Positions 1 through 7,654 of a DNA stretch of 22,322 nucleotides are shown here, piece after piece (positions within the stretch are counted from its first letter, which is position 1; each line of letters opens with the position of its first letter). The notes under the pieces were generated by a model. It was not told the origin of the DNA. It did not search any database and saw only the letters and a list, made by a program, of their open reading frames with translations. The position numbers and the translations under genes are program-made. The DNA is from an uncultured Campylobacter sp. Its GTDB lineage: Bacteria > Campylobacterota > Campylobacteria > Campylobacterales > Campylobacteraceae. Location: NCBI GenBank assembly GCA_900539505.1, contig UQCL01000036.1:1-22322 (forward strand). The letters are read 5' to 3'.

Positions 1-46
1 AGATGCAGCGTAGTCTCGTGGGCTCGGAGATGTGTATAAGAGACAG
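1..46 (+). other. Illumina Nextera XT i7 adapter remnant (artefact)
   Basis: Bases 28-46 are the Tn5 mosaic end AGATGTGTATAAGAGACAG used in Nextera tagmentation. Bases 13-27 are the Nextera read-2 adapter part. Bases 5-12 (GCAGCGTA) sit exactly where the i7 index belongs and match, from memory, the adapter form of index N721. Bases 1-4 (AGAT) are the end of the P7 primer. The block is therefore untrimmed library sequence left at the contig end, and genomic sequence starts at base 47. Confidence 0.97.
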
Positions 47-196
47 GTGTAAAAGCCAAGCTGTAAATTCCGCGGCGAAATTCTACGTTAAAAGCACCCG
101 TGCTCTTGCAAAACCTCGGCGAAGGCATAGATGAAATGAGCGAATTCCGCATCATTCGCACCCGTATCTGAAGCGAAAGGGCCTTTGGGTCAAAGT
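47..196. other. Short stretch downstream of mutS2, no certain gene
   Basis: This 150-base stretch lies between the adapter and the mutS2 stop codon. On the plus strand a frame is open for 34 codons after a TAA at 64-66, ending in TGA at 169-171 with the residues EFRIIRTRI. It could be the 3' end of a gene convergent with mutS2, but the in-frame TAA and the adapter junction prevent a firm call. A 25-base near-duplicate (171-195 and 200-224, 19 matches) spans the mutS2 stop codon. Confidence 0.25.
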
Positions 197-2404
197 CTAA
201 AGCGAGACGACCTTTGAGCCGAAGCCCCCTTCTGCGGGCGTGCCGTCGCGAAAACCCTTGACGCTCGGGTGCGATTTTAAAAACTCCTTTACCGCGAACG
301 CGAGCTTGCCCGTGCCGATGCCGTGCTTGACGATGATCTCATCAAAGCCCATCACGAGGCTTTGGCTGATGAATTTATCAAGTCTTGTGATCGCTTCCTC
401 GGCGCGCAAGCCGTGCAGATCGAGCACGAGCGACGCAGAGGAGGGCTTTTGCACCTTGATGCTGATGTTTTTTACGGGTGCGGGCGCCGCACCGCTACGT
501 TTTAGCTCGCTAAGCGGCACGCGCAGCCTGATACCGTCGCTTAGCATCAGCGCCTGGGTTTTGCTGAGCGATAAAATTTCGCCCTTGATCTTGCCGTATT
601 TTACGCGATCGCCCACCTTGAAGCTTTGCGGCTCCGGCGCAATAAACTCCGGCTGCTGCACGGCCCGTGCAAGCTCGTTTGCGCGGTTTATGGCGCGCTG
701 CTTTTCGCGCACGTCGCTTAGGCTCACGCTGCGTTTGGCCTCCGAAATGGCGCGGTAGTATTCGTTTTGCAGCCTTGAAAGCTCGGCTCTCAGCTCGCTT
801 TGTGCGCGCTCGCGCTGATCTTTTAGCGCTTCGCTCAGCGCGTCTAATTTCTCCTCTTTTTGCTGCGTCTGCGCCAGCTTTTGTTTTAGCTCAAGCTCTA
901 AATTTATCGCTTTTGAGATCGCTTCGTTCAGGTTTTCTTTGTTTTCGCCGTAGTTTTTGCGTGCCGCAGCGATCAAATTTTGCGCTATGCCGTAGCGCAG
1001 CGCGGTTTCAAAGGCGTAGGATTTGCCGATCGTGCCCTTTAAAAACTCATACTTCGGCGCGCTGTTTTTCTCGTCGTAAAGCGCCGCCAGCAGCTCCACG
1101 CGTGGATCCTTTGCAAGCAGCATCGCTAGGCGCTTGTGATGGGTGGTGATGATCATCTTCACGTCGCTGCTTATCAGCTGCTCGATCATCGCGCCGTATA
1201 GGCTCGCAGCCTCCTCAAAATCGGTACCTAGCTCGATCTCATCGACGCCGATTAGAATTTCTTTGCGCCCGAAAAGCTTGCTAAAAGCAACCATCCTGCC
1301 CGCGAAGGTCGAGATGTCGTTTTTGGAGTTTTGCGGATCCTCCATTATGAGCTCGAACTCTTTAAAGGTGCCGATGCGGCTGAGGCTTGCGCGAATAGGC
1401 ATCGGAAGGAGGTACTTAGCTAGCAGCGCCGCGCTTAGAATGCTTTTTAAAAGCATCGATTTTCCGCCCGCATTCACGCCGGTGATGAGCAGAATTTTGC
1501 CGCTAAATTCCACGCTCACGCGCTTTGGATTTTTAAGCGCGGGGTGGGCGAAGCTATCTAATACGATGTCGCGCGAGGGCCCCGGCAAGACGAACTCATA
1601 ATCGCTCGCTCTTGCCATCGCGGCGCGCGCAATCAGCGCGTCGATCGCGTCGAAGGCGGCGTTTATAAATTTTAAAAAAGCTAAATTCTTATTAAAAACC
1701 GCGCTGATCTGCTTGCAATGCTCGAAAACGATCTGCTCTTTCTTATCCAAAATCGCGCTTTGAGCGGACTTCAGAGCCGCGATCGCGTCGGGAAGCACGT
1801 AAAAATAGCCTCCGCTTGAGCGCGCTACGACGCTGCCTTTTAGCACGTGATTAAAGCCGCCGCGCACCAGCAGAGCCTCGGTGTCGCTTATGTAGTGGAT
1901 CTGCGTGTCGGCGAGATAGGGCGAAAGGGCTTTGGAATAGATCAGCCTTTTTAGCGTCTGCTCGATCTCGTCACGCTTTATCTTAAACGCCTCGTTTAGC
2001 GCGCCGAAGCGCTCGTCTATCGCGTCGCGGAAGCCGCCCTGATCGTCAAAATAATCCTTTAATTGCGCGATGGGCTGCGGGATCTCGATCTTTGCAAGCC
2101 AAGCGGCGAGTTTGCCCTCAAAAGGCTGCTTTTTGAGATACAAAAAATATCGGACGATCTTGCTAAACTCGTAAATTTCGCTGATATGAAGCACGCCGTG
2201 CTTTGAGATGCGCATCAGCGCATCGTCTAGGTTTGCGACGCTCTCGCACTGCGCGAGATCAAATTTCGTAAGCTCTGAAATTTTTTCAAAATTCAGCTTG
2301 CTATCGCCGCTTAAAAACAGCGGCTTTTCGCGCGCCAAAAAGCTTTTAAATTTCGCTAGATACTCGCCTAGATCGAGGCGCGTAAAGAGTTCGTCACTGA
2401 TCAT
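197..2404 (-). CDS. mutS2: MutS2-family endonuclease/ATPase with Smr domain
   Basis: This 735-residue protein belongs to the MutS2 branch of the MutS superfamily, which lacks the mismatch-recognition domain. In Epsilonproteobacteria such proteins suppress recombination or act in oxidative-damage repair. The ATPase core has a Walker A at residues 309-316 (GVNAGGKS), a Walker B ending in D388-E389, and a TTHH switch near 420-423. A charged coiled coil covers about 485-580, a KOW-like segment about 596-630, and a C-terminal Smr nuclease domain follows with LDLHG (661-665) and HGIGTGKL (694-701). Length is close to the usual 730-790 residues. The ATG at 2404 overlaps the end of the upstream gene by 11 bases, so the two are probably co-transcribed. 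C. jejuni shows the same order: murC, small membrane protein, mutS2. Confidence 0.93.
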   Translation of the reverse strand: MISDELFTRLDLGEYLAKFKSFLAREKPLFLSGDSKLNFEKISELTKFDLAQCESVANLDDALMRISKHGVLHISEIYEFSKIVRYFLYLKKQPFEGKLAAWLAKIEIPQPIAQLKDYFDDQGGFRDAIDERFGALNEAFKIKRDEIEQTLKRLIYSKALSPYLADTQIHYISDTEALLVRGGFNHVLKGSVVARSSGGYFYVLPDAIAALKSAQSAILDKKEQIVFEHCKQISAVFNKNLAFLKFINAAFDAIDALIARAAMARASDYEFVLPGPSRDIVLDSFAHPALKNPKRVSVEFSGKILLITGVNAGGKSMLLKSILSAALLAKYLLPMPIRASLSRIGTFKEFELIMEDPQNSKNDISTFAGRMVAFSKLFGRKEILIGVDEIELGTDFEEAASLYGAMIEQLISSDVKMIITTHHKRLAMLLAKDPRVELLAALYDEKNSAPKYEFLKGTIGKSYAFETALRYGIAQNLIAAARKNYGENKENLNEAISKAINLELELKQKLAQTQQKEEKLDALSEALKDQRERAQSELRAELSRLQNEYYRAISEAKRSVSLSDVREKQRAINRANELARAVQQPEFIAPEPQSFKVGDRVKYGKIKGEILSLSKTQALMLSDGIRLRVPLSELKRSGAAPAPVKNISIKVQKPSSASLVLDLHGLRAEEAITRLDKFISQSLVMGFDEIIVKHGIGTGKLAFAVKEFLKSHPSVKGFRDGTPAEGGFGSKVVSL

Positions 2405-3182
2405 AAACGCACTCTTTGATTTTATAAGTTTTGCCCCTAAACTCCGCGCCCGCGCTTTTTTTGGCGATGAAAGCGCCCAGCGAAAAGGAGTAGGTGAAAT
2501 TTTCTCGCGTCACGATCTGCGCGGAGCCCTGCAAATTTAAGTTTTGCGGCGCGGAATTTTGCGTAGTTTTAGAATTCTGTGCGGAGCTTTGCGGACTATA
2601 GGTTTGCACGTCGCCTCGTTGCGCGGAGCTTTGCGTAGAATTTTGTGAGGCAGGGCTTCGCATACCTCCTTGACTCGCGGAATTTTGCGGCGTGAGGCTC
2701 TGCGTATCGTTCTGGCCCACAGAATTTTGCGAAGTAGGACTTTGCGCGGAATTTTGCCCGCCTAAAACAGCGCCGCTAGTTTGCACAGCGGAAGCCTGCT
2801 CGTTCGTTTGCATCGCGGAGCTTTGCGCGGCGGAAGCGGCCTTGTCTTGCGCGTTTAAATTTGCTTCGTCGGCTTTCGCGCCCAAATTTTTCGTATCCGC
2901 GCTGTGTTTTTCGGAGAAGGAATCTGCCACGCCGCGAGCTTCGGCAGCGGAATTTATCGCGCCGCCGCATCTTAGCCGGGCGCCCGCGTTAAATTTAAAC
3001 ACCATCTCCTCCTCAAGCTTGGCGGATCGCTCGCTCGCGCTTTCGTAAAAATACGCCCCCGCGCACAGCAGTACGATCAGCGCCGTGGCGATGATTTTAG
3101 CCCTTTTGCTTAAAATTTCGTCCCGCACGAAAAAGATCGCCGCGATAAATAAAAATGCGAAAATAAATATTAAAAATCTCAA
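2394..3182 (-). CDS. Two-helix membrane protein (Cj1053c-like) with Gln/Asn/Ser-rich insert
   Basis: This 262-residue protein lies between murC and mutS2, the position of the small integral membrane protein Cj1053c in C. jejuni; function is unknown. Two hydrophobic segments (about 3-18 and 29-46) suggest a membrane anchor, with the rest on one side of the membrane. Residues 1-70 and 223-262 (ending IKECVYDQ) look like ordinary folded protein. Residues 72-222 are low complexity, rich in Q, N, S and A, with the triplet QNS at 143, 152, 166, 180, 202 and 208. QNS is encoded by CAAAATTCN, so each copy carries an AAATTC site. The insert is probably a species-specific expansion. No clear Shine-Dalgarno or signal-peptidase site is seen, and the start at 3182 is the first ATG before the hydrophobic segment. 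Confidence 0.75.
   Translation of the reverse strand: MRFLIFIFAFLFIAAIFFVRDEILSKRAKIIATALIVLLCAGAYFYESASERSAKLEEEMVFKFNAGARLRCGGAINSAAEARGVADSFSEKHSADTKNLGAKADEANLNAQDKAASAAQSSAMQTNEQASAVQTSGAVLGGQNSAQSPTSQNSVGQNDTQSLTPQNSASQGGMRSPASQNSTQSSAQRGDVQTYSPQSSAQNSKTTQNSAPQNLNLQGSAQIVTRENFTYSFSLGAFIAKKSAGAEFRGKTYKIKECVYDQ
2517..2969 (-). repeat. Degenerate coding repeat, QNS/QSS-rich
   Basis: About 450 bases inside the membrane-protein gene consist of imperfect short repeats. On the plus strand they read as variants of GAATTTTGCG-like blocks spaced irregularly 18-45 bases apart. They encode the Q/N/S/A-rich segment, residues 72-222. Most copies contain GAATTT or GAATTC on the plus strand, both RAATTY sites. 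Copies are diverged rather than identical, so this is an old expansion and not a recent slippage product. Confidence 0.6.
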
Positions 3183-3243
3183 ATTCTATCCTTGCCCGCC
3201 CGCAGCGGAGTGTGTCTAATAAATTCGGCGAGAGTTTTCAAGC

Positions 3244-4551
3244 CTAAAATTCTCCGCGCAGCTGGTAGGTGATGTCGCCCGCGCCAAATCCGATCACGAG
3301 CCCGTCGTTTATGATGTGGCGGACGCCGAAAATATCGCTAAATTCTATCTTTTCGCCGTTTCTAAAGACCCGCTCGGTAAATAGCGCCCCGAGCCCCTTA
3401 AATTCCTCTTTCAGATCGATGCCGTTGCTTGGCTCGCCCGCGGCGTAAACGGGCAGTACGACTAACTCCTCCACGCCCGCAAAGCACTCTTTAAAGGCGT
3501 TTAAATTCGCCTTGAGCCTGCTGAAGCGGTGCGGCTGAAAGATCGCCGTGATCTTGCTAAGCCCTAGCAAGCTAGCGTATTCGCGCGCGCTTTGCAGCGT
3601 CGCTCTGATCTCGGTGGGATGGTGGCCGTAGTCGTCGATCAGCACGAAGCTCGGGGTGGCGCACAGGATGTCGAAGCGCTTTTTGATCCCTTGGTAATTC
3701 AGTAAATTTTTGCGGATCTGCTCTAGTCCCGTCTCGCACGCCGCGGCTAGGATCGCTAGCGACGCATCAATCGCGATGTGCCTTCCTAGCCCGTAAACCT
3801 CGAAGCGTCCGAGCTCTTTAAGATTAAAGCTCATAAACGGCTGATGATCGCGTAGCAGCACCTTCAGATCCGTTATATCGCGCGAAGGAAAGAGCTTGAT
3901 ACAACCGAGCTTAATGGAGCTTAAAAACTCATCCTCGGCGTTTATCACGCGGATATTGGCGCGCTCCAAAAAGCCGCGATACGCCGCGTGAAATTTATCC
4001 AAATCGTTGTCGTAATGATCCATATGCTCGGGCTCGGCGTTGGTCACGACCGCGACGTAGGGGTTGGAATTTAAAAAGCTTGAATCGCTCTCGTCGGCTT
4101 CGAAGATGATGTTTTCGCTGTTTTCATACTTCATATTCGAGCCGAACTGCTTGGATATCGCGCCTATGATAACCGAGCCGTTTATCAGCGCCGAGGTTAT
4201 CGCGCTCGTGGTGCTTTTGCCGTGCGCGCCGGCGACTGCGAAGACGCGCTTGTCTTTTAGCACGAAGGGCAGGGCCTCCTTGCGCGAGAGGCAGACGATC
4301 CCCTTTTTGCGCGCGGCTTGCAGCTCGACGTTATCCTCTTTGATCGCGGCGGAGTAGATGACGATCTCCTGATCTTTTATCGCCGAAGCGTCGTGCGGAG
4401 TGATGATCTCCATGCCGCTAGCTCTTAGCTTGTAGGTCGTCTCGCTCTCTTTGATATCAGAGCCTGAGATGATAAAATTTTTCTCGTGTAAAAATCTCGC
4501 TAGTGCCGATATCCCTATGCCGCCGATGCCGATAAAATGAACCTTTTTCAC
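3244..4551 (-). CDS. murC: UDP-N-acetylmuramate--L-alanine ligase
   Basis: MurC joins L-alanine to UDP-MurNAc using ATP, the first peptide-stem step of cytoplasmic peptidoglycan synthesis. The 435-residue length fits the family. An N-terminal Rossmann segment binds the UDP-sugar (FIGIGGIGISALA, residues 6-18). The ATP P-loop GAHGKST is at 108-114. EADESDSSF at 151-159 and NAEPEHMDHY at 171-180 are the metal and substrate motifs of Mur ligases. The DDYGHHPTEI motif starts the C-terminal domain. The start codon is GTG at 4551, chosen because TAAGGAAAAAG lies just upstream and the Rossmann motif follows directly. A 61-base gap separates it from the membrane-protein gene downstream, so the three minus-strand genes may form an operon starting in the long gap above murC. 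Confidence 0.97.
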   Translation of the reverse strand: MKKVHFIGIGGIGISALARFLHEKNFIISGSDIKESETTYKLRASGMEIITPHDASAIKDQEIVIYSAAIKEDNVELQAARKKGIVCLSRKEALPFVLKDKRVFAVAGAHGKSTTSAITSALINGSVIIGAISKQFGSNMKYENSENIIFEADESDSSFLNSNPYVAVVTNAEPEHMDHYDNDLDKFHAAYRGFLERANIRVINAEDEFLSSIKLGCIKLFPSRDITDLKVLLRDHQPFMSFNLKELGRFEVYGLGRHIAIDASLAILAAACETGLEQIRKNLLNYQGIKKRFDILCATPSFVLIDDYGHHPTEIRATLQSAREYASLLGLSKITAIFQPHRFSRLKANLNAFKECFAGVEELVVLPVYAAGEPSNGIDLKEEFKGLGALFTERVFRNGEKIEFSDIFGVRHIINDGLVIGFGAGDITYQLRGEF

Positions 4552-5049
4552 CTTTTTCCTTAAATAATTACGTTTAAATTTTTAAATCCCGCGCCGGCGA
4601 AATTTAAAAATTTAAACCATTCCGCACGCCTTGAAATTCGCCTTTAAATTTTACGAGCTCGCAGCGTCGCGCAACCCCGTCTACTACTTCCAAATCCGCT
4701 TTTAAAATTTAGCGCCCGAAATTTGCCGTTTAGAATTTCGCCTTTTAAAATTTGAGCGCTCGAAATTCCGCACTCAAATCCGCTTCGAAACGGCGCGCTT
4801 AAAATTTACGGCTCAAACTCGCCGTTAAAACCTCGCTGCTAGCGAGAAGCCGTTTGCCGCCGCGCCTGCCGCATCGTATCGCGCCGCCGAAGCCGCGTAA
4901 ATTTCGGTAAATTTCATCGCGCGCCGCCGCTTTAAATTTAACGCCTAAAATTTCGCCGCTTGGGCTTTGCGGCAAAATCTATTTGCCGCTTTACGGTTTA
5001 AATTTAGTCGATAAATTTGACCGCATAAATTTAAAATTTCGACGAAATT
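4552..5049. other. Gene-free spacer dense in AAATTT
   Basis: These 498 bases between recR and murC hold no credible gene or tRNA. By eye they contain about eighteen AAATTT hexamers, often in blocks such as TTTAAATTT or AAAATTTCG, separated by GC-rich filler. No clear terminator or strong -10 box was found, although a murC promoter probably lies near the murC end. Confidence 0.7.
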
Positions 5050-5619
5050 TTAAATTTCAGTGCGCCCGTTGATCGCCTTTATCAGCGAGAGCATATCGAC
5101 GTTATCTAAGCTCACGCCCGTAGGCACGCCTTGGGCGAGCTTGGTAAATTTCAAACCCAGATCCGCGAGCTTGTCCTCGACGTAAAGCATGATCCCGTCG
5201 GAGTTGATGCCCGGCGTCAGCGCGAAAATCAGCTCGCTCGCGCCGTTTTGCTCCACCATGGCGCGCAGAGCCTCCACCGTCTCTTCGCCTGCGCTTTGCA
5301 GCACGAAGTAGCGGCCGTTATAAATTTTATTGCTCTCTAAAATAAAGATATCTTTGGGGTTTTCGACGATGCAAATTTTATCGCTTTCGCGCTCCTCGTC
5401 GGCGCAGTATTCGCAGATCTCGCCCTCGCATACCGCTCCGCAGATGCGGCATCTGTGAAGTCCGCGCACCGCCTCTTCGATATTGTGCGCTAAATTTAGC
5501 CCTAAAAAGGAGTTTTGCACGCTTACGTAGTAGGCAAAGCGTAGAGCGGACTTTTTGCCTACGCCGGGAAGCTTTTCAAAGCTTGCGACGAGCTCTTCGA
5601 ACCTGTCTCCGCCGCTCAT
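5050..5619 (-). CDS. recR: Recombination mediator RecR
   Basis: RecR works with RecO (and RecF where present) to load RecA on gapped single-stranded DNA, and forms a ring clamp in the cytoplasm. The 189-residue protein has the expected order. A helix-hairpin-helix covers LPGVGKKSA (17-25). A four-cysteine zinc site uses C57, C60, C69 and C72. A Toprim domain follows from about 81, starting ICIVENPKD with its conserved acidic residue, and the C-terminal region contains the family's GVPTGVSLDNVD-type segment. The ATG at 5619 overlaps the end of racS by 4 bases, so translation is probably coupled. C. jejuni has the same racR-racS-recR order. Confidence 0.96.
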   Translation of the reverse strand: MSGGDRFEELVASFEKLPGVGKKSALRFAYYVSVQNSFLGLNLAHNIEEAVRGLHRCRICGAVCEGEICEYCADEERESDKICIVENPKDIFILESNKIYNGRYFVLQSAGEETVEALRAMVEQNGASELIFALTPGINSDGIMLYVEDKLADLGLKFTKLAQGVPTGVSLDNVDMLSLIKAINGRTEI

Positions 5620-6857
5620 ATAGCGCCTTTCGGCGAAAAGACGATCGAGAAGTAGTGCGTACCGTCGCTGTAGTTGTAGTCGAAGCGAAACTTATGCAGC
5701 TCGCAAATTTTATCGATGATGTAAAGCCCGAGCCCCATGCCGGTGGCTTTCTCGTCTTTATTTCTGATAAAGGCCTGCTTGTAGTGTTCGAATGATTTTG
5801 CAAGCGCCGCGCCGCGGTTGGCGACGCTGATCTTATTTTCGTCGCAGATGATGGCGATCTTTTTATCGGCGGAATATTTCAGGGCGTTGTCGATCAAATT
5901 TTTAATCGCCAGCGCAAACAGCCCGAAATCCACGTTTATCACCGCGTCGCACTCGATATTTTCGCTGATGAGCTCATCCCAGTTATCGAGCATCGACATA
6001 TCTCTTACCTGCTCTAAAATGAGGCTGAAATGGTAGTCTTGATAGTTTAGCGAGTAGCTTTTTGAGAGGAGTTGCTCGATTTTAGCAAACTCGTTGATTA
6101 AAATTTCAAGCCGCTCAAAAACGTTTACGAGTCGCACCTTTTGCGTCTCGTCCTCGAGCATCTCTGTAATGAGCCTGCCCTTGCCGATCGGAGTTTTGAG
6201 CTCATGCATGATGGTGCGCAAAAACAGCTGGCGCGAACGGATCAGCTCTTGAATTTTGGCGATCGCGTTGTTAAATTCCTGCGCGACCTGCCCGATCTCG
6301 TCCTCGCTGTGAGCGGCGGCTAAATTTACGTCCAAGTTGCCTTGGGCGAATTTTTTGATATTTTTGCTTAGTTTTTTTAGCGGCGTGAAGCTCTTCATAA
6401 TCGACAGATAAAGCGAAACCAAAACCGCGACGGTGAGGAAAAACCCGACCCAGAGCGGATCGTTTAAATTTTTGGTGCCGATACTTTCAAAAACGACGAT
6501 GAAGGAGTTGTTTTTGATATTTAAAAAGAGCGAGTTATTGTACTCGACCGAGCTAAACTCCCCGATGGAGGTGTCTTGGACGAAAAATTTCTTCCCGCTG
6601 GTGCCGATATTTTGGATTACGTTTTTGTCTTTGACGAGCTCGAGTCCGAAATTTGAAAAATACTGCTCGATGTCGCTAGGCGGGGTATTGCGTTTGTAAA
6701 GCTCGAGTAGATAATTTACTGCGTTTATCTGGTTTGCCTGCATCGCCCCCAGGGCTTTGCTCATCTGGATGCGCCCGAAAGTGATAAAAAGCGTGCATAC
6801 CAGAATAAGCGCGATTACGAAAAATACGGTGATCTTCGTGATTAAGGAGTGTTTCAT
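5616..6857 (-). CDS. racS: Sensor histidine kinase RacS
   Basis: RacS is the membrane sensor kinase partner of RacR. In C. jejuni the pair affects temperature-dependent growth and gut colonisation. The 413-residue protein has a transmembrane helix at about 8-28, a periplasmic sensor region of about 105 residues, a second helix at about 135-154, then a HAMP segment (about 155-205). The dimerisation domain carries the phospho-accepting H218 in IMHELKTPIG. The N box is NLIDNALKYS (320-329) and the glycine-rich lid is GMGLGLYIID (373-382). The G1 region reads VANRGAAL in place of the usual DNGPGI, as in related epsilonproteobacterial ArsS-type kinases. Its start overlaps racR by 4 bases. Assignment to RacS rather than another kinase rests on the dnaJ-racR-racS-recR neighbourhood. 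Confidence 0.88.
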   Translation of the reverse strand: MKHSLITKITVFFVIALILVCTLFITFGRIQMSKALGAMQANQINAVNYLLELYKRNTPPSDIEQYFSNFGLELVKDKNVIQNIGTSGKKFFVQDTSIGEFSSVEYNNSLFLNIKNNSFIVVFESIGTKNLNDPLWVGFFLTVAVLVSLYLSIMKSFTPLKKLSKNIKKFAQGNLDVNLAAAHSEDEIGQVAQEFNNAIAKIQELIRSRQLFLRTIMHELKTPIGKGRLITEMLEDETQKVRLVNVFERLEILINEFAKIEQLLSKSYSLNYQDYHFSLILEQVRDMSMLDNWDELISENIECDAVINVDFGLFALAIKNLIDNALKYSADKKIAIICDENKISVANRGAALAKSFEHYKQAFIRNKDEKATGMGLGLYIIDKICELHKFRFDYNYSDGTHYFSIVFSPKGAI

Positions 6858-7525
6858 CCGATGAGCTTGTAGCCGATACCGCGAACCGAAAAGATATGCT
6901 TAGGCGCTTTAGAACTATCGCCGATTTTGGTGCGTAGGCGTCCGATGATGACATCTAGGCTCTTTGAATCTTTATCTTTTAGGCTCTTGCAATGGTATAC
7001 GAGCTGCTCGCGAGATACCGAAAAGCTATGTTGCTTGATTAGGTATTCTAAAATTTCATACTCCGCAGGCGTTAGCACGAGCGACTCCTCGCCGAAGTAA
7101 ATTTCATGGCGCTTGTCGTCGATACGAAATACGCTATCGGTGGCGGTTTCTTCCTTTTCGCTGGCTTTTTTGTAGCGGCGAATTAAGCTCATGATGCGCG
7201 CGTGCATCTCTTTTGGATCATAAGGCTTCGGTAGGTAATCGTCCGCTCCGATCTGAAGGCCTACGACGCGATCGCTCACGTCGCTTCTAGCCGAGCTGAT
7301 AATGATCGGGATGTCGTATTTTTCGCGGATCTCCTTGCAGACTTCAAGTCCGTCCATTCCAGGAAGCGTAAGATCTAAAATCAGCAGATCGTAGTTTTTG
7401 ATCCCCGCGCTAATGCCCAGATACGGGTCTTCAAAGTTTGTAACTTGGATGTTAAATTTAGCCAGATATTCGGTTAGAAGCTGTGCGAACTCGCTGTCGT
7501 CTTCTATCATCAATACATTTATCAT
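6854..7525 (-). CDS. racR: OmpR-type response regulator RacR
   Basis: This 223-residue regulator has a receiver domain followed by an OmpR/PhoB winged-helix DNA-binding domain. The receiver has the acidic pair E8-D9/D10, the phospho-acceptor D51 in LILDLTLPGMDG, S77/S78 in the switch position and the conserved K100 in LPKPYD. The C-terminal domain (about 127-223) shows LTPAEYEILEYL and ends in the wing segment VRGIGYKLIG. The start at 7525 has an AAAGGA ribosome site about 6 bases upstream. Divergent from dnaJ, with a perfect palindrome between them that could be its own operator. RacS, encoded next, is the likely cognate kinase. Confidence 0.9.
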   Translation of the reverse strand: MINVLMIEDDSEFAQLLTEYLAKFNIQVTNFEDPYLGISAGIKNYDLLILDLTLPGMDGLEVCKEIREKYDIPIIISSARSDVSDRVVGLQIGADDYLPKPYDPKEMHARIMSLIRRYKKASEKEETATDSVFRIDDKRHEIYFGEESLVLTPAEYEILEYLIKQHSFSVSREQLVYHCKSLKDKDSKSLDVIIGRLRTKIGDSSKAPKHIFSVRGIGYKLIG

Positions 7526-7567
7526 TTTTTATCCTTTGCATCGTTGATTTGAAATTTTAAATATTGC

Positions 7568-7573
7568 ATTATA
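7568..7573 (-). promoter_or_regulatory. Predicted -10 box for racR-racS-recR
   Basis: The minus strand reads TATAAT, 43 bases upstream of the racR start, in an AT-rich context typical of Campylobacter housekeeping promoters, which often lack a clear -35 box. The palindrome at 7583-7597 lies immediately upstream, about where a -35 region would be. Confidence 0.55.
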
Positions 7574-7582
7574 CATAAAAAT

Positions 7583-7597
7583 AGTTAAGTCTTAACT
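7583..7597. promoter_or_regulatory. Perfect 15-base palindrome between racR and dnaJ
   Basis: AGTTAAG-T-CTTAACT is an exact inverted repeat with a single central base. It lies between the facing -10 boxes of racR and dnaJ, over or beside both -35 positions. The placement suits a repressor or activator acting on both genes. Candidate binders are RacR itself or a heat-shock regulator; nothing in the sequence identifies which. Confidence 0.5.
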
Positions 7598-7617
7598 TGC
7601 GTTTTATTAAATTTAGA

Positions 7618-7623
7618 TAAAAT
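7618..7623 (+). promoter_or_regulatory. Predicted -10 box for dnaJ
   Basis: TAAAAT stands 31 bases upstream of the dnaJ start, with an A/T-rich approach and AAGGAG at 7643-7648 as ribosome site. Weak but the only good candidate on the plus strand in this gap. Confidence 0.45.
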
Positions 7624-7654
7624 TGCCCCTTTTGTATAGTTCAAGGAGAATTTC

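Noticed and set aside
28..46. Tn5 mosaic end as a sign of a real transposon
   Set aside because: It is joined to Nextera adapter and index sequence in library order. No transposase gene is present, so it is a library artefact.
667..1149. Long plus-strand open frame inside mutS2
   Set aside because: It lies opposite a fully conserved gene, is very rich in Arg, Ala and Leu, and has no ribosome site or known motif.
2692..3048. Plus-strand 118-residue frame opposite the QNS repeat region
   Set aside because: The many Cys, Ala and Phe residues simply mirror the repeat on the other strand. No independent coding sign.
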